The notes beneath the pieces are model-generated. The model searched no databases, was not told the DNA's origin, and saw nothing but the letters and a program-made list of their open reading frames with translations. The position numbers and the translations under genes were made by a program. Below are positions 1 to 8,054 of a DNA stretch of 64,000 nucleotides, in pieces. Positions within the stretch are counted from its first letter, which is position 1; every line of letters starts with the position of its first letter. Source of the stretch: Pseudomonas asplenii (GTDB lineage Bacteria > Pseudomonadota > Gammaproteobacteria > Pseudomonadales > Pseudomonadaceae); NCBI RefSeq assembly GCF_001293465.1, contig NZ_JSYZ01000018.1, positions 186,001 to 250,000 on the forward strand, given 5' to 3'.

Positions 1-783
1 CACCGACAGGTTGTCCAGGAACCATTCGTACAGCGGACGATGGCCTTCGAATTCCAGGGTGCAGATCGAATGGGTGATACCCTCGATGGCATCCGACTGA
101 CCGTGAGTGAAGTCATAGTTCGGGTAGATGCACCACTTGTCACCGGTCTGGTGGTGATGGGCATGGCGGATGCGGTAGAGGATCGGGTCACGCAGGTTCA
201 TGTTCGGCGAGGCCATGTCGATCTTGGCCCGCAATACACGCTCGCCGTCCTTGAACTCACCGGCCTTCATGCGCGCGAACAAGTCGAGGTTCTCCTCGAC
301 GGAACGCTCGCGGAACGGGCTGTTCTTGCCCGGCTCGGTCAGGCTGCCGCGGTATTCCTTGGCCTGCTCTGGAGTCAGGTCGTCGACATAGGCCTTGCCG
401 GCCTTGATCAGTTCAACCGCCCAGTCATGCAGTTGATCGAAATACTGCGAGGCGTAGCGCACTTCGCCGGCCCACTCGAAACCCAGCCACTTGACGTCAC
501 GCTCGATGGCGTCGATGTACTCCTGATCTTCCTTGGCCGGGTTGGTGTCGTCGAAACGCAGGTGCGTGACGCCACCGAACTCCTGGGCCAAACCGAAGTT
601 CACGCAGATCGACTTGGCGTGACCGATGTGCAGGTAGCCGTTGGGCTCAGGCGGAAAACGCGTGACGATCTGGGTGTGCTTGCCCGAATCCAGGTCGGCC
701 TGAATGATCGGGCGCAGGAAGTTGACCGGGACAGCCGGGCCGGTCTTGGCGTTCGAAGTAGGGTCGACAGTGGGCTTGCTCAT
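1..783 (-). CDS. glnS: Glutaminyl-tRNA synthetase, N-terminal part (runs off the window)
   Basis: Class I aminoacyl-tRNA synthetase that charges tRNA-Gln with glutamine in the cytoplasm. The 261 visible codons begin MSKPTVDPTSN and hold the class I signature: the HIGH motif at residues 52-55 in PNGYLHIGHAKS, preceded by TRFPPEPNG, all in the Rossmann catalytic fold. The segment RIRHAHHHQTGDKWCIYP and the HGQSDAIEGITHS stretch are typical of GlnS rather than GluRS. About half of the usual 550 or so residues, including KMSKS and the anticodon-binding barrels, lies beyond position 1. It is divergent from ppiB, as in P. aeruginosa. The ATG at 781-783 is the first start consistent with the family. 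Confidence 0.97.
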   Translation of the reverse strand, partial: MSKPTVDPTSNAKTGPAVPVNFLRPIIQADLDSGKHTQIVTRFPPEPNGYLHIGHAKSICVNFGLAQEFGGVTHLRFDDTNPAKEDQEYIDAIERDVKWLGFEWAGEVRYASQYFDQLHDWAVELIKAGKAYVDDLTPEQAKEYRGSLTEPGKNSPFRERSVEENLDLFARMKAGEFKDGERVLRAKIDMASPNMNLRDPILYRIRHAHHHQTGDKWCIYPNYDFTHGQSDAIEGITHSICTLEFEGHRPLYEWFLDNLSV

Positions 784-1025
784 AAGATCCTTGGACGTAA
801 CAAGTGCGTGGCCCGGATAGGCCGGGTCAATCAAAACTCCTATCATAGCCGAACCTGTCAAGCCCCTGACAGGGCCAGCCGGAAAACCGCTGCTTTTAAT
901 ACCGGCGGTATAAAAACCCTCGAAATGCCCGGCAAGCACGTTAAACTCCCCGCCCAGGTTGTGGCGCAGCCCCTTGAAGGGGCCGGCCACGTCCCACGAA
1001 TTTCCTGAACAGAGCGATAGCTACC

Positions 1026-1529
1026 ATGACTCAAGTCAAACTGACCACCAACCACGGCGAGATCGTTCTCGAGCTGAACGCCGAAAAAGCCCCGCTGACC
1101 GTTGCCAACTTCGTTGAATACGTCAAGGCCGGCCATTACAGCAACACCGTGTTCCACCGCGTCATCGGCAACTTCATGATCCAGGGCGGCGGTTTCGAGC
1201 CAGGCATGAAGGAAAAGAAAGACAAGCGCCCAAGCATCCAGAACGAAGCGGACAACGGCCTGTCGAACGACAAGTACACCATCGCCATGGCCCGTACCAT
1301 GGAGCCGCATTCGGCTTCCGCGCAGTTCTTCATCAACGTCACCGACAACGGTTTCCTCAACCACAGCGCCAAGACCGTTCAGGGCTGGGGCTACGCGGTA
1401 TTCGGCAAGGTGATCGCCGGCACTGAAGTGGTCGACAGCATCAAGGGCGTTGCCACCACCATGAAGGCAGGCCACCAGGACGTACCGGCAGAAGACGTGA
1501 TCATCGAGAAAGCCGAGATCGTTGAGTGA
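1026..1529 (+). CDS. ppiB: Cyclophilin-type peptidyl-prolyl cis-trans isomerase B
   Basis: Cytoplasmic cyclophilin (167 aa, normal for PpiB) that catalyses cis-trans isomerisation of X-Pro bonds. The cyclophilin core is complete: FHRVIGNFMIQGGG carries the catalytic Arg, and SASAQFFINV and the GYAVFGKVIAGTEVVD segment follow. There is no signal peptide, which favours the cytoplasmic PpiB over periplasmic PpiA. Its stop overlaps the GTG start of lpxH by four bases (GTGA), so the two are translationally coupled. The pair sits divergent to glnS, the usual Pseudomonas arrangement. Confidence 0.96.
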   Translation: MTQVKLTTNHGEIVLELNAEKAPLTVANFVEYVKAGHYSNTVFHRVIGNFMIQGGGFEPGMKEKKDKRPSIQNEADNGLSNDKYTIAMARTMEPHSASAQFFINVTDNGFLNHSAKTVQGWGYAVFGKVIAGTEVVDSIKGVATTMKAGHQDVPAEDVIIEKAEIVE

Positions 1530-2275
1530 TACTGCTGATTTCAGACTTGCATCTGGAAGAGGAGCGCCCGGACATCACCCGGGCGTTTCTGGATTTCCTC
1601 GCCGGACGAGCCCGTTCGGCACAAGCGTTATATATCCTTGGCGACTTCTTCGAAGCCTGGATCGGCGACGATGCCATGACCCCTTTCCAACGCTCGATCT
1701 GCGCGGCACTGCGCGAGGTCAGCGAGGGCGGCACCCCGATTTTCCTGATGCACGGCAACCGCGATTTCCTGCTCGGCAAGGCCTTCTGCAAGGCAGCCGG
1801 AGCCACGCTGCTCAAGGACCCGAGCGTGGTGCAAATCAATGGCGAGCCGGTGCTGTTGATGCACGGCGACAGCCTGTGCACCCGCGACGAGGCCTACATG
1901 CGCCTGCGTCGCTACCTGCGCAACCCCATCAGCCTGTTCATCCTGCGGCACCTGCCGTTGCGTACCCGGCACAAGCTGGCGCGCAAGCTGCGCAGCGAAA
2001 GCCGGGCGCAAACCCGGATGAAAGCCAACGACATCGTTGATGTGACCCCGGAAGAGATCCCGCGGATCATGCAGCAGTATGGCGTGCACACCCTGGTCCA
2101 CGGCCACACCCACAGGCCGGCGATTCACAAGCTGCAGCTCGGCAGCCAGGCGGCGAAGCGAATCGTGCTGGGTGACTGGGATCGCCAGGGCTGGGCATTG
2201 CAGGTGGACGAGCAGGGATTCCACCTGGGCGAGTTCGAGTTTCCGCCACCGCCGGCGTTACCCCTGCTCCAGTAA
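1526..2275 (+). CDS. lpxH: UDP-2,3-diacylglucosamine diphosphatase
   Basis: Hydrolyses UDP-2,3-diacylglucosamine to lipid X and UMP, the fourth step of lipid A synthesis, at the inner face of the inner membrane. It is a calcineurin-like metallophosphoesterase of 249 aa with the full metal-ligand set: D7 and H9 in SDLH, D40 in GDFFE, N78 in GNRDF, H113 in MHGD, and H192/H194/H196 in HGHTHR. These correspond closely in position to the E. coli enzyme. The start is a GTG overlapping the ppiB stop; no better start lies downstream because the first metal ligands are at residues 7 and 9. A REPIN follows directly after the stop. Confidence 0.96.
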   Translation: MILLISDLHLEEERPDITRAFLDFLAGRARSAQALYILGDFFEAWIGDDAMTPFQRSICAALREVSEGGTPIFLMHGNRDFLLGKAFCKAAGATLLKDPSVVQINGEPVLLMHGDSLCTRDEAYMRLRRYLRNPISLFILRHLPLRTRHKLARKLRSESRAQTRMKANDIVDVTPEEIPRIMQQYGVHTLVHGHTHRPAIHKLQLGSQAAKRIVLGDWDRQGWALQVDEQGFHLGEFEFPPPPALPLLQ

Positions 2276-2280
2276 AAAGC

Positions 2281-2356
2281 TTCGCGGGCAAGCCCTGCTC
2301 CTACAGACTCATGTCGTACACGACACCGAACCGTAGGAGCAGGGCTTGCCCGCGAA
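2281..2356. repeat. REPIN, copy 1 (CTG/CAG variant)
   Basis: Two 24-bp REP arms face each other at 2281-2304 and 2333-2356 (right arm core GCAGGGCTTGCCCGCGAA, left arm its complement). They enclose a 28-bp loop containing the short inverted repeat TCGTAC/ACGACA. The element lies between the convergent ends of lpxH and emrB. REPINs of this type are dispersed non-autonomous elements mobilised by RAYT transposases in Pseudomonas; no RAYT gene is in this window. Confidence 0.9.
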
Positions 2357-2371
2357 TGGGCCTGACTCGGA

Positions 2372-3901
2372 TCAATGCCCGGCCGACGCTGGCCCGGCCT
2401 TCGCCGCGAACGGCGGCTTGGCCAGCCAGACCAGCAGCATCAAGCCCATGAAGCCCCACCCGAGCAGCGTAAAGTAGTCCACGGTCGACAGCATGTAGGC
2501 CTGGCTGTTGAGAATCTGATCCAGCTGGCTGTAGGCCTGGCTCCCCGCGCCACCGAGATTGTTCAGCGCCTCGCGCGTCGCCGGGTCGAACGGCGTGATG
2601 CTTTCGCTCAGGTAGGCATGATGCTGGTCCGCCCGGCGAATCCAGATCCAGGTGGTCAGGGATGCGGCAAAACTGCCGCCCAGCGTACGCAGGAAGGTCG
2701 CCAGGCCGGCGCCATCGGCGATCTGCTGTGGCGGCAGGTCCGACATCAGGATGCTCAAGGTCGGCATGAAGAACAGCGCCACGCCGATCCCCATGAACAG
2801 TTGCACCAGCGCCACGTGCTCGAAGTCCACCTCATTGGTGAAGCCGGCACGCATGAAGCAACTCAGGCCGATGGCCAGGAAGGCGATCCCGGCCAGCAGG
2901 CGCAGGTCGACCCGGTTGGCGTACTTGCCGACGAAGGGCGACATCAGCACCGGCAGGATGCCAATCGGCGCCACCGCCAGCCCCGCCCAGGTCGCGGTGT
3001 AGCCCATCTGGGTCTGCAACCACTGCGGCAGGATCAGGTTGATGCCGAAGAACCCGGCGTAACCGAGGATCAGCACGATGGTGCCGATGCGGAAGTTGCG
3101 GTAGGCGAACAGCCGCAGGTTGACCACCGGATGCGCGTCGGTCATTTCCCAGATGACGAACACCGCCAGGGCGATCGCCGAAATCACCGCACCGATGACG
3201 ATGAAATTCGATTCGAACCAGTCCAGGTCGTTACCCTTGTCTAGGATCACCTGCAGCGCGCCGACACCGATGATCAGGGTCAGCAGGCCGACATAATCCA
3301 TCGGCTGCCGACTGATCACCACCGGCCGCGCCTTGAGCTGCTGGCGCACCACGGCGGCGGCGAAAATGCCGATCGGCACATTGATGAAGAAGATCCACGG
3401 CCAGCTGTAGCTGTCGGTGATCCAGCCACCGAGGATCGGCCCGGCAATCGGCGCGACCACCGTGACCATCGCCAGCAACGCCAGGGCCATGCCTCGCCTC
3501 GCCGGCGGATAGACGGCGATCAGCAGCGTCTGGGTCATCGGATACAGCGGGCCGGCCACCAGCCCCTGGAGCACCCGGAAGCCCACCAGTTCGGGCATCG
3601 AGGTGGAAATACCGCAGAGAAACGAGGCCAGCACGAACAGCAACGTGGCCCAGATGAACAGCTTCACCTCGCCGAAGCGCCGGCTCAGCCAGCCGGTCAA
3701 CGGCAGGGCGATGGCGTTGCTGACGGCAAAGGAAGTGATGACCCAGGTGCCCTGCTCCGAACTCACCCCCAGGTTGCCGGAAATGGTCGGCAGCGCCACG
3801 TTGGCGATGGTGGTGTCGAGCACCTGCATGAAGGTCGCCAGCGACAGACCGATGGTGCTGAGCAACAGGCTCGGCGGGGAAAATGATGCGTTCGAACTCA
3901 T
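2372..3901 (-). CDS. emrB: DHA2-family MFS multidrug efflux pump, EmrB type
   Basis: Inner-membrane proton-driven drug exporter of the 14-TM DHA2 family (509 aa, usual length). Visible marks are the N-terminal segment with LDTTIANVALPTI, the loop 2-3 signature GWLSRRFGEVKLF, and antiporter motif C as GPILGGWI. It is the last gene of the marR-oprM-emrA-emrB operon, transcribed leftward 63 bp after emrA. It works as a tripartite pump with the EmrA adaptor and the OprM-type channel encoded next to it, so substrates would be expelled across both membranes. The substrate cannot be told from sequence; hydrophobic weak acids, phenolics or antibiotics are typical for the family. The same four-gene layout occurs at PA5157-5160 in P. 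aeruginosa. Confidence 0.93.
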   Translation of the reverse strand: MSSNASFSPPSLLLSTIGLSLATFMQVLDTTIANVALPTISGNLGVSSEQGTWVITSFAVSNAIALPLTGWLSRRFGEVKLFIWATLLFVLASFLCGISTSMPELVGFRVLQGLVAGPLYPMTQTLLIAVYPPARRGMALALLAMVTVVAPIAGPILGGWITDSYSWPWIFFINVPIGIFAAAVVRQQLKARPVVISRQPMDYVGLLTLIIGVGALQVILDKGNDLDWFESNFIVIGAVISAIALAVFVIWEMTDAHPVVNLRLFAYRNFRIGTIVLILGYAGFFGINLILPQWLQTQMGYTATWAGLAVAPIGILPVLMSPFVGKYANRVDLRLLAGIAFLAIGLSCFMRAGFTNEVDFEHVALVQLFMGIGVALFFMPTLSILMSDLPPQQIADGAGLATFLRTLGGSFAASLTTWIWIRRADQHHAYLSESITPFDPATREALNNLGGAGSQAYSQLDQILNSQAYMLSTVDYFTLLGWGFMGLMLLVWLAKPPFAAKAGPASAGH

Positions 3902-3964
3902 CGCGAATCCTTTGGAACGGGGCAGGCGCTGCGACCGCGAGGGCCGCAGCGGGGGACTGGCGAC

Positions 3965-5167
3965 TCAGCGCTGCGCGGTCTTGGCCGCCGTTGCGCTGTT
4001 CTCATGGATCAGGCGGTTGATCACCGCATCGGCGTCAGCCAACTGCTGCTGATAGACGTTGGTGCTGAACGAAGCCTTCTGGGGCGGCTGCTGTGCCAGC
4101 ACCGGACCACTCTGGTCGTGCAGGTCGACCTCGACCTGGGTCGACAAGCCGATCCGCAGCGGATGCTTGACCAGATCCTCGGCGTTGATGTGCACACGCA
4201 CCGGCACCCGCTGGACGATCTTGATCCAGTTACCGGTGGCGTTCTGCGTCGGCAACAGGGCGAAGGCGCTGCCGGTACCGGCGCCGAGGCTGTCGATGGT
4301 ACCGCTGTATTTCACGTCGCTGCCGTACAGATCGGCCTCGATGTCCACCGCCTGGCCGATCCGCATCTGGCGCAGCTGGGTTTCCTTGAAGTTGGCATCG
4401 ATCCACAACTGGTCCAGCGGAATCACCGCCATCAATGCGGCCCCCGGCTGTACACGCTGACCGAGCTGCACGGTGCGCTTGGCGACATAACCGGTCACCG
4501 GCGCGACCAGCGTGCTCCGGGCATGAGCCAGGTACGCCTGGCGCAACTGGGCAGCGGCCGCCTTCACATCGGGATGGTTGGACACCACCGTGTCGTCGAC
4601 CAGTGCATTGCTGCTGTTGAGTTGCTGCTCGGCGTTGCTCAAGGCGCTCTGGGCCGAGGTCAGGTCGTCACGGGCGTGGGACAGTTCCTCCTGGGAGATC
4701 GCACCGCTGGCGGCGAGATTCCTGCGGCGGGTGTAGTTTTCCTGGGCCTTCTGCACGGCCGCCTTCTGCGCCACCACCTGGGCCTTCATGCCGTCGACGT
4801 TGCTGTACAGGCCGCGCACCTGGCGCACGGTCTTGGCCAGATTGGCCTCGGCGCTCTGCAGGCCGACTTCGGCATCGCTCGGGTCGAAGTTCACCAGCAC
4901 CTGCCCCTCATGGACCAGGTCACCGTCATCGGCACCGATGCTGACCACCGTACCGGTGATCTGCGGCGTGATCTCCACCACGTTGCCATTGACGTAGGCG
5001 TCGTCGGTGCTTTCGCTCCAGCGCCCGTAGAGTTCGTGCCAGCCCCAGACCGCCGCGCCGCCGACGGCGACCACCAGGGCGAGGGCCAGGAGCATGATCT
5101 TGCGTTTGCCGGAGTTGGCGGCACCGGGGTTGTTTTCAACGGAGTTGTTTTGGGCAGGGTTAGCCAT
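3965..5167 (-). CDS. emrA: HlyD/EmrA-type membrane fusion protein
   Basis: Periplasmic adaptor of the EmrAB pump (400 aa). A short cytoplasmic N-terminus is followed by one membrane anchor at about residues 24-43. Then come a biotinyl-lipoyl-like half (ESTDDAYVNGNVVEITPQI), a long coiled-coil hairpin (about 95-215) and the returning lipoyl/beta-barrel part with GYVAKRTVQLGQRV. The SESTDDAYV motif is characteristic of the EmrA branch. It starts at the ATG complement of 5165-5167, 15 bp downstream of the outer-membrane gene, in the same operon. The protein should bridge EmrB to the outer-membrane channel. Confidence 0.94.
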   Translation of the reverse strand: MANPAQNNSVENNPGAANSGKRKIMLLALALVVAVGGAAVWGWHELYGRWSESTDDAYVNGNVVEITPQITGTVVSIGADDGDLVHEGQVLVNFDPSDAEVGLQSAEANLAKTVRQVRGLYSNVDGMKAQVVAQKAAVQKAQENYTRRRNLAASGAISQEELSHARDDLTSAQSALSNAEQQLNSSNALVDDTVVSNHPDVKAAAAQLRQAYLAHARSTLVAPVTGYVAKRTVQLGQRVQPGAALMAVIPLDQLWIDANFKETQLRQMRIGQAVDIEADLYGSDVKYSGTIDSLGAGTGSAFALLPTQNATGNWIKIVQRVPVRVHINAEDLVKHPLRIGLSTQVEVDLHDQSGPVLAQQPPQKASFSTNVYQQQLADADAVINRLIHENSATAAKTAQR

Positions 5168-5182
5168 GACAAGTACCTTGAA

Positions 5183-6652
5183 TTAGTGGGTCCGTGCAGC
5201 CGGGCTCGAATCGCCCAGGGCGATGTTCTCGGCGTGGAATCCGCCGCCCAGGGCCTGCATCAGTTGAATGGAAAGGTCGATCTGCTGGGCATTCAGTTCC
5301 GCCAGCTGGCGCTGGGCCTGCAACAGGGTCTGCTCGATGGTCAGCACGTCCAGGTAGTTGCCGATGCCGGCGCCATAACGCTGGACCACGGTGTCATAGG
5401 ACTGCTGGGCGATATCCGCCGCATGCTGCTGGACAGCGATCTGCCGGGCGATCTCGCGCAACTGCTGGATCGTGTCGCTGACATCCCCAAGCGCCTTGAC
5501 CAGGCTCTTGTTGTACTGCGCCACCGCCAGGTCGTAGTCGGCATCCTTCGCATCGAGCCCGGCGCGCAGGCGGCCGCCGTCGAAGATCGGCAGCGAAACG
5601 GTCGGCGCGATGCTGAAGAAACGGCTGGCCGAACCGAACAGGGCGTCGCCCAGCAAGGCCTCGGTGCCGGCCGCGGCACTCAGGTTGAGATTGGGGTAGA
5701 AACGCGTCTTGCCGGCGGCGATATCCTTGCTCGCGGCCTCGACCCGCCAACGCGCGGCCACGAGGTCCGGACGCCGGCCCAGCAGCTCGGCCGGCAGGCT
5801 CGAAGGCAGGGCGACCACCGCGGGCTGGAGGATTTTCGGCCGGGCCAGCTCGTTGCCGCGGTCCGGCCCCTTGCCCAGCAAGACGGCCAGGGCGACCTTG
5901 GCGCTCTGCAGTTTCTTGCGTGCATCGATCACCTGCTCCTCGGAGCTGGCGGCCAGGCTTTCGGTCTGCTGATACTGGTAGTGGCTGTCGATTCCGGCAC
6001 TCAGGCGGCGCTGGCCCAGTTCGAGCATCTGCCGGGTGCGCTTGAGATCATCGTTGGCCAGGTCATAGACGATATGCGCCTCGCCCAGGTTGCTGTAGGC
6101 CCGCGCCACATCGCCGGCCAGGGTCAGGCGTGCCGCCTGCTGGTCGACCTCGGCGGCCCGCTCCTGACCGAGCGCGGCCTCCCAGGCGTCACGCTGGCCG
6201 CCCCAGAGGTCGAAGGTGTAGTTGAAGTCCAGGCCCAGCTTGCGCACGGTGTCGTAGTTGCCACCCTGCCCGCTCGGGTCCTGGTCACGAGGCAGGCGGG
6301 AACGGGTCACCCCGGCGCTGGCATCGAGAGCCGGCAGGCGGGCGGCATCGGCGGCATAGGCCGCGGCGCTGGCCTGGTGGGTCCGCGCACTGGCGACCTG
6401 CATGTCCGGGCTGTCGCGCAGCGCTTCCTGGATCAGCCCGTCGAGCTGCGGGTCGCCCAGGCTTTTCCACCAGTCATTCGACGGCCAGGCCGCCGGCGAC
6501 AGCCGGATACCCTTGAGCGACTGTTCGGCCTTGAGATCCTTCGCCTCCAGGCTCACTCCAGACGTCGTCAGCCCCTGGTAGCTGGCACAGCCCGCCAGGG
6601 CCATCGCCAGGAACATCAGACTGAAACCGCTGCGCAAGGTTTTACCGTTCAT
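5183..6652 (-). CDS. Outer-membrane efflux lipoprotein, NodT/OprM family
   Basis: Trimeric outer-membrane channel of a tripartite efflux system (489 aa from the chosen start). A lipoprotein signal is present: MNGKTLRSGFSLMFLAMALAGC with lipobox LAGC. Two OEP repeats follow, containing the conserved GRRPDLVAARW and DGGRLRAGLDAKDADYDLAVAQY segments. A longer frame open to 6754 overlaps marR extensively and lacks a signal sequence at its start, so the ATG at 6650-6652 is preferred. That start overlaps the end of marR by 11 bp, implying coupling. Its partners are the downstream emrA and emrB; 'OprM family' describes the fold and is not a claim of identity with P. aeruginosa OprM. Confidence 0.93.
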   Translation of the reverse strand: MNGKTLRSGFSLMFLAMALAGCASYQGLTTSGVSLEAKDLKAEQSLKGIRLSPAAWPSNDWWKSLGDPQLDGLIQEALRDSPDMQVASARTHQASAAAYAADAARLPALDASAGVTRSRLPRDQDPSGQGGNYDTVRKLGLDFNYTFDLWGGQRDAWEAALGQERAAEVDQQAARLTLAGDVARAYSNLGEAHIVYDLANDDLKRTRQMLELGQRRLSAGIDSHYQYQQTESLAASSEEQVIDARKKLQSAKVALAVLLGKGPDRGNELARPKILQPAVVALPSSLPAELLGRRPDLVAARWRVEAASKDIAAGKTRFYPNLNLSAAAGTEALLGDALFGSASRFFSIAPTVSLPIFDGGRLRAGLDAKDADYDLAVAQYNKSLVKALGDVSDTIQQLREIARQIAVQQHAADIAQQSYDTVVQRYGAGIGNYLDVLTIEQTLLQAQRQLAELNAQQIDLSIQLMQALGGGFHAENIALGDSSPAARTH

Positions 6653-7124
6653 TTTTTTCACCCAGCCGCAACTGGGTGATCGAGTCCCCGGCTGCCAGCA
6701 AAATCTTCTTGAGAATGTCTTCCAGCGTCTGCAGCTCGTCCCGGGTGATCGCACCCGCCAATTCGTTCATGGCGTCGGCGCCGATTTCCGGCAGGCGGTC
6801 CGCCAGGGCCTGGCCCTGTTCGGTCAGTACCAGACGGACCTGACGCCGATCGCCCTCCGAACGCTGGCGCACCAGCAGTTCCTTCTGCTCCAGGCGATCG
6901 AGCATCCGCGTCATCGAGCCGCTGTCGATGGACAGGTGGCGGCACAGCTCGGCCGGCGAATCGACGCCGAACTGGGCCATGATGATCAGCACCTTGAACT
7001 GCGCCGCGGTAATGCCGTACGGCACCATGTGGGTATCGATGATCCGGTCCTTGAGCAACGCCGCGCGCCCCAGGAGCAGGCCGAGATGGCAGTTGTGAAA
7101 GTCTTCCGGAAGGAAATGCTTCAT
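6642..7124 (-). CDS. MarR-family repressor of the emrAB-type operon
   Basis: 160-aa winged-helix regulator, first gene of the efflux operon. The helix-turn-helix and wing cover about residues 45-105, with the conserved DSGSMTRMLDRLEQKELLVR recognition region and RRQVRLVLTEQG wing. Members bind palindromes as dimers and are released by phenolic ligands. The gene starts 15 bp from a 42-bp region with two identical perfect palindromes, which are almost certainly its operators, so autorepression of the whole operon is likely. It resembles the regulator in the P. aeruginosa PA5157-5160 arrangement. The ligand is unknown. Confidence 0.92.
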   Translation of the reverse strand: MKHFLPEDFHNCHLGLLLGRAALLKDRIIDTHMVPYGITAAQFKVLIIMAQFGVDSPAELCRHLSIDSGSMTRMLDRLEQKELLVRQRSEGDRRQVRLVLTEQGQALADRLPEIGADAMNELAGAITRDELQTLEDILKKILLAAGDSITQLRLGEKNER

Positions 7125-7139
7125 AGAGTCACCAGAAAG

Positions 7140-7181
7140 CTGCCTAGGCAGAGAGTTGCTCAGATATTACTGCCTAGGCAG
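7140..7181. promoter_or_regulatory. Twin MarR-type operator palindromes
   Basis: The 12-bp palindrome CTGCCTAGGCAG occurs twice, at 7140-7151 and 7170-7181. The second is extended to 14 bp as ACTGCCTAGGCAGT. The centre-to-centre distance is exactly 30 bp, close to three helical turns, so two dimers would sit on the same face of the DNA. They lie 15-57 bp upstream of the marR start, where they would cover the promoter of the efflux operon. Binding by the adjacent MarR protein is inferred. Confidence 0.75.
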
Positions 7182-7488
7182 TTAATGTCAAAGAAATTGT
7201 TAGCAAGCTTTTCAAACAACCGATGGAAGGCACCGGCTGATAGCCGGCGGAAATAGGCAGCCTCCGGCTTGGACGAAAGCGCACTGAACACCGGCCCTGC
7301 CACCTCGCCTCACCTGCCGGGGGACGAGTGGCGCCGACTTTCGAGAAATAACTCTGGGAACACCTTCGAAATCGCTGTCTGATGGAAGGACAGTCAGGCT
7401 TTCCTGAACCAGGTGGTCAGGGCTTCAAGGGTTGAAAAACAAGGAAACGGGCGGACCTGCCATGAACCGGCTCACCCAGGAGGACATC
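7182..7488. other. Intergenic region between marR operators and hicB; no hicA found
   Basis: I looked here for the hicA toxin gene that normally precedes hicB and see no open frame with the GSHH motif of HicA mRNA interferases on either strand. A small hairpin, GCCGGC-containing, lies near 7235-7250. The hicB ribosome-binding site AGGAGG is at 7478-7483. Nothing else is supported. Confidence 0.5.
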
Positions 7489-7893
7489 ATGCAATATCCC
7501 ATTGCCATTGAATGGGGTGATGAACACACCGCCACCGGCGTACAGATCCCGGACATTCCAGGCGCCGTGACCGCCGGCGACAGCTTCGAGGAAGCCTATG
7601 ACGCCGCCATCGAGATCGCCCACATCCGCCTGGAGGAAATCGCCTCGAGCGGCGAGCGGGTACCGATGCCGTCGCCATTGCTGGCCCACCGGCAAAACCC
7701 CGACTTTGCCGAAATGGGTTGGGGCCTGCTGGAAATCGATATTTCGCCCTACCTGGGCAAGACCGAGAAGGTCAACGTGACCCTTCCCGGCTTCGTGATC
7801 CAGCGCATCGACCGCTACGTGCGCGACCACCGGATCAAGAGCCGCTCGTCGTTCCTGGCCGAGGCGGCACTGGAAAAGCTGGTTCGCGCCTAG
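7489..7893 (+). CDS. HicB-like antitoxin-family protein (orphan)
   Basis: 134-aa protein with the two-part layout of HicB antitoxins. The N-terminal partially degraded RNase H-like fold (YPIAIEWGDEHTATGVQI, then the AGDSFEEAYDAAIEIAHI region) spans about 1-70. The C-terminal ribbon-helix-helix DNA-binding segment runs from VNVTLPGFVIQRIDRYV to SSFLAEAALEKL, about 97-132. The start is chosen at the ATG 7489-7491 because AGGAGG ends 5 bp before it; an earlier in-frame TTG at 7432 has no such site. HicB normally neutralises a HicA toxin encoded just upstream, but none is visible here, so it may be an orphan regulator. Its TAG stop is the first triplet of the palindromic element that follows. Confidence 0.85.
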   Translation: MQYPIAIEWGDEHTATGVQIPDIPGAVTAGDSFEEAYDAAIEIAHIRLEEIASSGERVPMPSPLLAHRQNPDFAEMGWGLLEIDISPYLGKTEKVNVTLPGFVIQRIDRYVRDHRIKSRSSFLAEAALEKLVRA

Positions 7894-8054
7894 TGGCCTG
7901 TACGGTTAATTCGAATACTCAAATTCGGGTCCAGGGGTTTGCCAGGCAAGGCGCCATGACGAGTCGTAGCCGAGCTACGGCGAGGAATGGCAACGCAGTC
8001 TGGCGAAGCCCTGGACCCGGCGTTGAGTGCGCGAATTAGCCACACAGGCCACTA
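7891..8054. repeat. MITE-like palindromic element, full-length copy
   Basis: A 164-bp imperfect palindrome with inverted ends TAGTGGCCTGTA at 7891-7902 and CACAGGCCACTA at 8043-8054. A second nested inverted repeat, GGGTCCAGGG (7927-7936) and CCCTGGACCC (8009-8018), and an inner GTAGC-CGA-GCTAC hairpin follow inward. It has no coding capacity. The two outer TAG triplets (one per strand) serve as stop codons of hicB and miaE. A 58-bp relative keeping only the tips lies at 38578-38635. A non-autonomous mobile element is the best explanation; I do not recognise a named family. Confidence 0.7.

Noticed and set aside
4004..6679. 891-codon plus-strand frame across emrA and the efflux channel gene
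   Set aside because: Covers two well-supported minus-strand genes; repetitive shadow composition.
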